Virus record (IMG/VR): IMGVR_UViG_3300034418_004469
Coordinates: 1-20,226 of that record
DNA: 20,226 nt
From: a virus
Reading direction: 5' to 3' (one strand)
Positions 6,640 to 12,555 of this stretch are shown here, in pieces. The notes beneath the pieces are model-generated. The model saw nothing but the letters and a program-made list of their open reading frames with translations. It ran no database searches and was not told the origin of the DNA. Position 1 is the first letter of the stretch. The number at the start of each line of letters is the position of its first letter. The position numbers and the translations under genes were made by a program.

Positions 6640-7158
6640 ATGAGTCATAATTTTTTAAAAGAAGAAAAATCCCCACAGATATTAGTTCAAGCTGTAAAGA
6701 TGCTTGGTACTAAAGAGATTGTAGGTAAAGAACATAATCCTGTAATTATGGGGTGGGCTAAAGAACTTGGATTACAAAAAGTATATACTGCAGATGAGAT
6801 TCCATGGTGTGGTTTAGCAGTAGCTTATGCAGCACATAAAGCAGGAGTACAAGTAGTAGATAAACCACTATGGGCACTTAACTGGGCTAAGTTTGGTAAC
6901 AAAGTTGATGAACCTATGTTAGGTGATGTACTCACTTTTAAGAGAAATGGTGGTGGACATGTAGGAATATATGTTGGAGAAGATAAAGATTGCTACCATG
7001 TACTTGGAGGAAACCAAGGAAATGCAATGACTGTAACTAGAATATTAAAATCAAGATTGTATCAAGCAAGAAGAACAGCATGGAAAATTGCTCAACCAGC
7101 AAATGTTCGTAAGATATTTTTGGATGCAAAAGGTGCAATCAGTAAAAATGAAGCATAA
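6640..7158 (+). CDS. Endolysin, TIGR02594/CHAP-like peptidoglycan hydrolase
   Basis: The 172-residue protein resembles the TIGR02594 family of phage CHAP/NlpC-like lysins. The putative catalytic Cys57 lies in PWCGLAVAYAAHKAG (56-70) and the putative catalytic His107 in GGGHVGIYVG (104-113). The conserved VLGGNQGNAMTVTR segment is at 121-134. Such enzymes cleave amide bonds in peptidoglycan. There is no signal peptide, so export would depend on a holin, consistent with the holin-like gene 21 bases upstream. The length is normal for a single catalytic domain with a short basic C-terminal extension. The TAA overlaps the next ATG (7156-7160). Confidence 0.85.
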   Translation: MSHNFLKEEKSPQILVQAVKMLGTKEIVGKEHNPVIMGWAKELGLQKVYTADEIPWCGLAVAYAAHKAGVQVVDKPLWALNWAKFGNKVDEPMLGDVLTFKRNGGGHVGIYVGEDKDCYHVLGGNQGNAMTVTRILKSRLYQARRTAWKIAQPANVRKIFLDAKGAISKNEA

Positions 7159-7316
7159 TGAAATTTAGAAACGGTTGGAATACCTACACAAAGCAATGGG
7201 ATAAATTTGCAATTAAGTTAAGATTCTCATTCATTGATATCTTATCTATAGAAATAGATATATCAAGAAACTTTTATTTACTAACAATATTTAACTTAAC
7301 TATTAAAAGCAGATAA
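7158..7316 (+). CDS. 52-residue basic/hydrophobic protein after the endolysin
   Basis: The ATG at 7158 overlaps the endolysin stop (TAATG) and the frame ends with TAA at 7314-7316, two bases before the next start. The product begins MKFRNGWNTYTKQWDKFAIK and continues with alternating Ile, Leu, Phe and Ser (about 19-50), which could be beta-strands or a membrane-surface segment. The close fit between genes supports it. The function is unknown. It fills what would otherwise look like a gap of about 160 bases. Confidence 0.5.
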   Translation: MKFRNGWNTYTKQWDKFAIKLRFSFIDILSIEIDISRNFYLLTIFNLTIKSR

Positions 7317-7318
7317 TC

Positions 7319-7585
7319 ATGAAAAAGGTAAAAGGACTAGCTGGCACTAAGTGTGCTCTAGAACACTCAAAAACAATGAAAAAAGGAGGGCCAAAACCTA
7401 TGATTCGTTCTATGAAAAGTTATGCAATGGGAGGTGAGTCTGAAATGACAAGTGCAGGACCTATTAAAAGAAAACTTAAAAGAGCTTGGAGAAATTTTAA
7501 GAATACAATAAAAAATCCTGGAGGAGGTAGTCATACCCCTAGGCTACATAAGCCTAATTGTGGAGGCCCAGGCCATTATTGTTAA
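7319..7585 (+). CDS. Small basic Gly/Lys-rich protein with SKTMKKGG motif
   Basis: The 88-residue protein is strongly basic (for example KRKLKRAWRNFKNTIK at about 50-65) and glycine-rich. It has a C-terminal Cys/His cluster (HKPNCGGPGHYC, 77-88) that may bind a metal. Residues 17-24 (SKTMKKGG) closely match a segment near the C-terminus of the protein at 19469-19924. Such composition is typical of nucleic-acid-binding or virion-internal basic proteins. It is the last gene before a terminator. There is no known family match that I can state. Confidence 0.55.
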   Translation: MKKVKGLAGTKCALEHSKTMKKGGPKPMIRSMKSYAMGGESEMTSAGPIKRKLKRAWRNFKNTIKNPGGGSHTPRLHKPNCGGPGHYC

Positions 7586-7605
7586 TACAAATTAAACTAC
7601 TAGAG

Positions 7606-7635
7606 TCCAGGTACTTTCAGTGCCTGGATTTTTTT
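7606..7635 (+). terminator. Rho-independent terminator ending the lysis block
   Basis: Stem TCCAGGTAC (7606-7614) pairs with GTGCCTGGA (7620-7628). It has nine pairs including one G-U, a loop TTTCA and a run of seven T (7629-7635). It lies 21 bases after the stop of the small basic protein and about 30 bases before the promoter-like box of the next unit. Confidence 0.85.
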
Positions 7636-7663
7636 ATTTAAACAATATACATTTAAACTTTTT

Positions 7664-7685
7664 TTGTATATTTGTTGTAAACCAA
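7664..7685 (+). promoter_or_regulatory. Bacteroidota-type promoter box before the packaging/capsid unit
   Basis: TATATTTG (7667-7674) matches TAnnTTTG exactly and is followed after four bases by AAACCAA (7679-7685), the same arrangement and spacing as at 1196-1214. TTG directly precedes both boxes. It follows a terminator and precedes the ATG at 7699, so it probably starts the head-gene transcript. A canonical -33 element is not clear. Confidence 0.6.
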
Positions 7686-7698
7686 TAAATTAATTATT

Positions 7699-7992
7699 AT
7701 GGAAAACCAACAAGAAAGAGAGTTAACAGCTGATGAATTAGCTGCTCAAAAAGAACAAATGCTTCAATTTTATACTGAATCTTTACCTTATTTAGAAGCT
7801 CAACTTAAGTATGAAGAAACTCTTCTTAAAATAGATGAAGCTAGATTCAAGAGAACTAATATTCAGATGCAGTATGCAATGATGGCACAAGCTCAACAAG
7901 AAGCGGAACAAGAAGCAGAGGGTTCAGACTTTGATATTGATAATCAACCTGAAGTACCAGAACAAGGTAAAAGGAAGCTTAGAAAACAATAG
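7699..7992 (+). CDS. Small acidic coiled-coil protein of unknown function
   Basis: The 97-residue protein is mostly helical, Gln/Glu-rich coiled coil (about 5-74), followed by an acidic stretch (DFDIDNQPEVPEQ) and a basic end (GKRKLRKQ). It is the first gene of the packaging/capsid unit, behind a promoter-like box. An AAACCAA repeat lies both before (7679-7685) and just inside (7704-7710) the gene. It could be an assembly chaperone or small scaffold-like protein; this is inference from composition. No family is recognised. Confidence 0.6.
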   Translation: MENQQERELTADELAAQKEQMLQFYTESLPYLEAQLKYEETLLKIDEARFKRTNIQMQYAMMAQAQQEAEQEAEGSDFDIDNQPEVPEQGKRKLRKQ

Positions 7993-7994
7993 TC

Positions 7995-8360
7995 ATGGCT
8001 ATAGTAAATCAAGTACAGAAAAGAGTAAGAATGTCTAAAAATGACATTATTAAATATCAAATTTTAACATATTGTTATATTAATCGTATAACAGTAAGTA
8101 GTTCAGATTTAGAATGTTTAACACTTTTAGCTACACTTGGTCCTATTGAATTAACAAGTTTTTGTTATGATGCTTCAGAAGATTATGAAATTTTTAAATC
8201 TTCACAAACAGTAAGAAATTGTATTAATAAATTTGAAAAGAAAAATATAGTTAATAAAGATTCTTTAAATAAAAAAGTTATTTTAATTAATCCAAATCTT
8301 AAAATACAAACTAAAGGGGATATTTTATTAGACTATAAATTTTTTGGAAATGAATCCTAA
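7995..8360 (+). CDS. Unknown 121-residue protein, possibly winged-helix-like
   Basis: The protein starts two bases after the preceding stop. It begins with a basic N-terminus (QKRVRMSKNDIIKYQ), followed by helices with an LTLLATLGPIEL segment (43-54) and a QTVRNCINKFEKKNIV segment (71-86). The latter could be a recognition helix leading into a wing-like strand pair (KKVILINPNLKIQ). That layout would suit a small DNA-binding or assembly protein, but I see no diagnostic motif. Its end overlaps the start of the HU/IHF-like gene by 11 bases. The function is not assigned. Confidence 0.5.
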   Translation: MAIVNQVQKRVRMSKNDIIKYQILTYCYINRITVSSSDLECLTLLATLGPIELTSFCYDASEDYEIFKSSQTVRNCINKFEKKNIVNKDSLNKKVILINPNLKIQTKGDILLDYKFFGNES

Positions 8361-8739
8361 AAAGTCTAGTAAATTATATAGACCTCTTGCAGAAGAACTA
8401 TCCGTAAGTGAGGATTTAGTAGAAGATATTATTCAATTTTACTATAAGACATTAAGATTAAAACTTTCAAATTTAGAAGCACCAAGAATAAATGTAGAAG
8501 GTTTAGGTCATTTTGTAATTAAACCTGTATCAGTAAGAAATGCAATAACCAAGTATACTAAAGTTTTAGACAACCATGATACATCTACCTATAGTGCATA
8601 CTTTAATAAAAAAATGTTAGAAACTAAACTTAATTCTTTAATTGAAATTGAAAAAAAAATATGTGAGCAAGAACAAGTAAAAAGAAATTTTAAAAAAAGT
8701 AAAGATGAAAACAGTACTGAAAGCAATTTGGGAGAATAG
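8350..8739 (+). CDS. HU/IHF-family-like DNA-binding protein
   Basis: I chose ATG 8350 (129 residues), which overlaps the upstream gene by 11 bases; an in-frame TTG at 8344 is less likely. Residues about 10-40 form the helical part (LAEELSVSEDLVEDIIQFYYKTL in two segments) and 47-65 the HU-like strand turn INVEGLGHFVIKP, equivalent to the I-x-GFGTF signature of HU/IHF proteins. A helical, highly charged C-terminal extension (about 85-129) goes beyond a normal HU of about 90 residues. HU/IHF proteins bend DNA. crAss-like phages carry an IHF-like gene in their structural region, which fits here. The exact role, in packaging or nucleoprotein structure, is unknown. Confidence 0.6.
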   Translation: MNPKKSSKLYRPLAEELSVSEDLVEDIIQFYYKTLRLKLSNLEAPRINVEGLGHFVIKPVSVRNAITKYTKVLDNHDTSTYSAYFNKKMLETKLNSLIEIEKKICEQEQVKRNFKKSKDENSTESNLGE

Positions 8740-8998
8740 AAAAGGAATCCTAGAGGGTATAAAAAACTCAGTAATTAGAGATGAGTTTGTAGAAGATGTG
8801 TCACGTATGAGATATGATGTATGTGATGAGTGCTCTAGTAAAGGAAAAAAATGTGCTGTAAAAGGTACTGCTCCATGTTGTAATGAATGTGGTTGTTCAC
8901 TAGCTTTTAAAACAAGATCTCTTTCTTCAGAATGTCCTCTTGGTAAGTGGCAAGCAATTGCTACAGAAGAGGAAGAAGATAAATTAGAAGAATTATGA
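8705..8998 (+). CDS. Cysteine-rich putative zinc-binding protein
   Basis: The 97-residue protein has eight cysteines: C40 and C43 (CDEC), C50, C58-C59, C62 and C64 (CCNECGC), and C77. The arrangement is that of a small zinc-binding fold with two metal sites. A helical N-terminus (1-35) and an acidic C-terminus (EEEEDKLEEL) flank it. The gene overlaps the HU/IHF-like gene by 35 bases and the nuclease gene by ATGA (8995-8998), so it is part of the same expression unit. Proteins of this pattern are common in phages, but I know no established function; protein or nucleic-acid binding is likely. Confidence 0.6.
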   Translation: MKTVLKAIWENRKGILEGIKNSVIRDEFVEDVSRMRYDVCDECSSKGKKCAVKGTAPCCNECGCSLAFKTRSLSSECPLGKWQAIATEEEEDKLEEL

Positions 8999-9831
8999 GT
9001 ATAGTATTTAATGCAGATAATCACAGTTATGTTAGTGTAGATCCAAATGATCAGATCAAATGGACTAGTGTAACAACATTAGTATCTAGTTTGAAGAAAC
9101 CTTTTGATGCAAAGAAAGTAGCTGAAAAAGTAACTAAAAGCAAAAGATCAAAATGGTATGGGGTAGATCCTAAAACTATTATGCAGATATGGGACAATGA
9201 AGCTAATAGAGCTACTACACTAGGTACATTCTATCATAATCAAAGAGAGTCTGATCTATGCTCATTTGCATCTATTGAAAGAGAAGGAGTAACAGTTCCA
9301 GTATTTAAACCTTATGAAGGAGAAAATGGTCTAAAAATTGCTCCTTCACAAAAATTAGAACCAGGTGTATATCCTGAACATATGGTCTATCTTAAGTCAG
9401 CAGGCTTATGTGGCCAATCAGATTTAGTTGAAGTAGTCAATGGTAGAATTAATATTATTGACTACAAAACTAATAAGGAAATTAAGACTGAATCATTTAA
9501 GAATTGGGAAGGTATGAGTGAGAAAATGCTTGATCCAGTACAGCATTTAGATGATTGTAATTTTAATCATTATGCACTTCAACTCAGTGTTTATATGTAT
9601 ATTATATTAAAGCACAATCCCAAATTACAACCTGGGAAGATATTTATACATCATATAACATTTGAAACAGATGGTGAAGACCAGTATGGTTATCCCATTT
9701 CTAAATTAGATTCAAATGGAGAACCTATTGTAAAAGAAGTTACTCCTATGCCGGTGCCTTATCTATATGATGAGGTAATCTCAATAGTTAACTTTATGAA
9801 AGAGTTTCCACATTTAATTAAAAAGAAATGA
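8995..9831 (+). CDS. PD-(D/E)XK superfamily nuclease (RecB/Cas4-like)
   Basis: The 278-residue protein carries the ordered motifs of RecB-like nucleases: GTFYH with H81, the GQSD motif with D143, the IDYK motif with D156 and K158, and the QLSVY motif with Q196 and Y200. These residues coordinate metal and cut phosphodiester bonds in the family. It is a stand-alone nuclease domain without helicase motifs or an iron-sulphur cysteine cluster. It lies two genes before the terminase and overlaps neighbours at both ends by ATGA. Position suggests processing of replicated DNA for recombination or packaging, which is inference. Similar nucleases occur in crAss-like phages. Confidence 0.8.
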   Translation: MSIVFNADNHSYVSVDPNDQIKWTSVTTLVSSLKKPFDAKKVAEKVTKSKRSKWYGVDPKTIMQIWDNEANRATTLGTFYHNQRESDLCSFASIEREGVTVPVFKPYEGENGLKIAPSQKLEPGVYPEHMVYLKSAGLCGQSDLVEVVNGRINIIDYKTNKEIKTESFKNWEGMSEKMLDPVQHLDDCNFNHYALQLSVYMYIILKHNPKLQPGKIFIHHITFETDGEDQYGYPISKLDSNGEPIVKEVTPMPVPYLYDEVISIVNFMKEFPHLIKKK

Positions 9832-10343
9832 TTGTAAAACTATTTGATGTTCAAAATGGTAAAGTAATTCCTACAGAACATTGCTATACACTTAAGGCAC
9901 TTAAAGATATCATGGATAATTATCCAGAGGATCATCTTAAAATATATCAGTATCTTTTTTATATGACTTGTCCTAATCCAGATATGAATCCTTTCTTTCA
10001 TACTCCTGAAGTAGATAAAGAGCATATTATACTAAATGAGATAGAAGCAGAGTTCTCTACAGAAGATGATGATATACATACAGCTCTTCTATTCTGTCAG
10101 AGAATGTATGAAACTCCTACATCTAGAGCATACAAAGGTATGGCATCTATGTTAGATAGATTAGCTAGATATATGGAGACTACAGCTATCACTGCAGGTA
10201 GAGATGGTAACATTAACTCTCTTGTAGCTGCAGCAAAAAACTTTGACCAGATTAGGGCATCATTTAAAGGAGTATATAAAGATCTCCAAGATGAACAGTC
10301 TAGTAAAGTAAGAGGTGGAATTGGAATGGCATATGACCAATAA
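9828..10343 (+). CDS. Unknown protein upstream of the terminase; small-terminase candidate
   Basis: The 171-residue protein starts in the ATGA overlap with the nuclease gene and ends two bases before the terminase start. The N-terminal half is mixed alpha/beta. The C-terminal half (about 85-160) is helical (ALLFCQRMYETPTSRAYKGM and MLDRLARYMETTAIT). A gene immediately before the large terminase, coding a helical protein of this size, is where a small terminase subunit is often found. I see no helix-turn-helix signature that would prove it, so the assignment is positional only. Confidence 0.5.
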   Translation: MIVKLFDVQNGKVIPTEHCYTLKALKDIMDNYPEDHLKIYQYLFYMTCPNPDMNPFFHTPEVDKEHIILNEIEAEFSTEDDDIHTALLFCQRMYETPTSRAYKGMASMLDRLARYMETTAITAGRDGNINSLVAAAKNFDQIRASFKGVYKDLQDEQSSKVRGGIGMAYDQ

Positions 10344-10345
10344 CT

Positions 10346-12550
10346 ATGAGTGAAATTTATCAAGACATACCAACTTATGAAAATGGACAATGGACAACAA
10401 CAAGCTTTGAATCCAGACAGGACTTCAATAACTTCATATTTGGAGTTTTCAGAGAACCTGGTAAGTACGGCTTCAATGATACTACTAATAAGATATTTAC
10501 ATCAGAGTCAGACAAGTTTAGAAGTGATGGAGTATATTGCACTGCCCCCTTCAAATCTAAAGACTTCATTGCTTATTGGGATGATCAAAAACAAAAATGC
10601 CGGAAAGGAATAATTGTAAAAGATAAAGATAACACATGGTTTGTATCAAGAGAATACTACATGTGGTTAAACTTTTTACCAATCTTTGACAAAGAACAAC
10701 AGAAGTTTGACTTTGCTAAAATTAGAGATGCACAGTATCATATGGCTCTATATGAGTTACTAGCAGAGTTAAATTATAAACATGTTGCTATTTTAAAGAA
10801 ACGTCAGATTGCATCTTCTTATTATCATATGGGTAAACTTATAAACCAGCAATGGTTTGAACCAGGGGTTACTCTTAAAATTGGTGCATCACTTAAGGAT
10901 TATATTAATGAGAAAGGTTCCTGGAAATTCTTACAGGAATATGCAGCATTCTTAAATGAGCATACAGCATGGTATAGACCTATGTCACCAGACAAGGTTA
11001 TGATGTGGCAACAAAAGATTGAAGTAAGGAAAGGAGATAGAAAAACAGAAGTTGGTCTCAAGGGTACTATACAAGGCATGTCATTTGAGAAAGATCCAAC
11101 AAATGGTGTAGGGGGTCCAGTAAAATACTTCTTTCATGAGGAGGCAGGTATTGCACCTAAGATGGACCAAACATATGAGTATATGAGACCTGCAATGAAA
11201 TCAGGTTTAGTTACTACAGGTATGTTTATTGCAGCAGGATCTGTGGGTGACTTGTCTCAGTGTGAACCATTAAGAGATATGATTCTTAATCCTCTATCAA
11301 AAGATGTGTATGCAGTTGAAACTAATCTTATTGATGAAAAAGGTACAGAAGGTATGTCAGGATTGTTTATTCCTGAGCAGTGGTCAATGCCACCATACAT
11401 TGATGATTATGGTAATTCACTTGTAGAAGAAGCATTAAAAGCTTTAGATGATCAATTTGCTACTTGGAAAAAAGAACTTAATCCAGAAGATTATCAGTTA
11501 AGAATTTCTCAGCATCCAAGAAACATTAGAGAAGCATTTGCACATAGATCTGTATCTGTATTTCCAATGCACTTAGTTTCAGCTCAACAAAGAAGAATAG
11601 AAGAAAAAGAATATGGCTATGAATATTTAGATATTTATGCTGATGAAAATGGAAAAGCATCTGTAAGAAGTACTGAAAAATTACCAATAAGAGAATTTCC
11701 AGTTCCTAAAAAACTAGAAGATAAAACAGGAGTCTTAGTTGTATGGGAAAGACCAATTAAAGATCCTACATTTGGACAGTATTATGCATCTATTGACCCT
11801 GTATCAGAAGGCAAGACTACAACATCAGAATCACTCTGTTCTATTTATATTATGAAGGCTCCTGTAGAAGTTACTAAAGTAACACTAGGAGAAACAGAAA
11901 CATACATAGAACCAGATAAGATTGTAGCAGCTTGGTGTGGAAGATTTGATGATATCAATAAAACTCATCAGAGACTAGAGTTAATTATAGAATGGTACAA
12001 TGCCTGGGCAGTAATAGAAAATAACATCTCTTTATTTATTCAGTACATGATATCTAGAAAGAAACAAAAATATCTAGTACCTAAGAGCCAGATTATGTTC
12101 TTAAAAGATCTAGGAGCAAATGCTAATGTATTTCAGGAGTATGGTTGGAAAAATACAGGTACATTATTTAAAGCTCACTTATTAAGTTATGCTATTGAAT
12201 ATACTAAAGAAGAATTAGATATAGAAACTAAAACAGATGGTTCTGTAGTAAGAACAAAATATGGAATAGAACGTATTCCAGATCCTATGTTACTTAAAGA
12301 AATGCAGGAATATGCAGATGGAGTAAACGTGGATAGATTAGTATCATTTGCAGCCCTAGTTGCATTTATGAGAATACAGCAAGCAAACAGAGGATATAGT
12401 AAAAGAGTAATCATGGATGATGCCTCTAAAAACTTGCAAAAGTCAAATAATTTGTTTAAATTAAATAAGAGTCCGTTCCGTCATATGGGTGGTAGTGATT
12501 TAACTGGTGGAAGATCTTTTAAGAGGTCTCCATTTAGAAATATTAAGTAA
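10346..12550 (+). CDS. terL: Large terminase subunit (TerL), packaging ATPase and nuclease
   Basis: The 734-residue protein packages DNA into the prohead. The ATPase half shows a deviant Walker A (ILKKRQIASS, 149-158), a Walker B-like strand (YFFHEE, 261-266, with the catalytic Glu at 265 or 266) and a coupling motif (TGMFIAAGS, 291-299). The RNase H-fold nuclease half has the acidic triad D484 (ASIDP), E558 (AVIENN) and D663 (NVDRLVSFAALVAF). Domain order and length fit crAss-like terminases, which are longer than many phage TerL. A basic Gly/Ser tail (about 700-734) containing NNLFK and HMGGSDLTGG follows. Five bases separate it from the portal gene. Confidence 0.93.
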   Translation: MSEIYQDIPTYENGQWTTTSFESRQDFNNFIFGVFREPGKYGFNDTTNKIFTSESDKFRSDGVYCTAPFKSKDFIAYWDDQKQKCRKGIIVKDKDNTWFVSREYYMWLNFLPIFDKEQQKFDFAKIRDAQYHMALYELLAELNYKHVAILKKRQIASSYYHMGKLINQQWFEPGVTLKIGASLKDYINEKGSWKFLQEYAAFLNEHTAWYRPMSPDKVMMWQQKIEVRKGDRKTEVGLKGTIQGMSFEKDPTNGVGGPVKYFFHEEAGIAPKMDQTYEYMRPAMKSGLVTTGMFIAAGSVGDLSQCEPLRDMILNPLSKDVYAVETNLIDEKGTEGMSGLFIPEQWSMPPYIDDYGNSLVEEALKALDDQFATWKKELNPEDYQLRISQHPRNIREAFAHRSVSVFPMHLVSAQQRRIEEKEYGYEYLDIYADENGKASVRSTEKLPIREFPVPKKLEDKTGVLVVWERPIKDPTFGQYYASIDPVSEGKTTTSESLCSIYIMKAPVEVTKVTLGETETYIEPDKIVAAWCGRFDDINKTHQRLELIIEWYNAWAVIENNISLFIQYMISRKKQKYLVPKSQIMFLKDLGANANVFQEYGWKNTGTLFKAHLLSYAIEYTKEELDIETKTDGSVVRTKYGIERIPDPMLLKEMQEYADGVNVDRLVSFAALVAFMRIQQANRGYSKRVIMDDASKNLQKSNNLFKLNKSPFRHMGGSDLTGGRSFKRSPFRNIK

Positions 12551-12555
12551 TAGAT

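Noticed and set aside
8344-8349. TTG start for the HU/IHF-like gene
   Set aside because: An in-frame ATG follows two codons later at 8350 and no ribosome-binding signal favours the TTG.
8638-9024. Minus-strand open frame of 128 codons
   Set aside because: It is antisense to the HU/IHF-like and Cys-rich genes, whose frames, motifs and overlaps are coherent; the low-complexity Ser/Phe ends look like an antisense artefact.
10097-10390. Minus-strand frames around 9840-10570 and 12187-12414
   Set aside because: All are antisense to the pre-terminase gene or terL, with no start signals and no coherent domain content.
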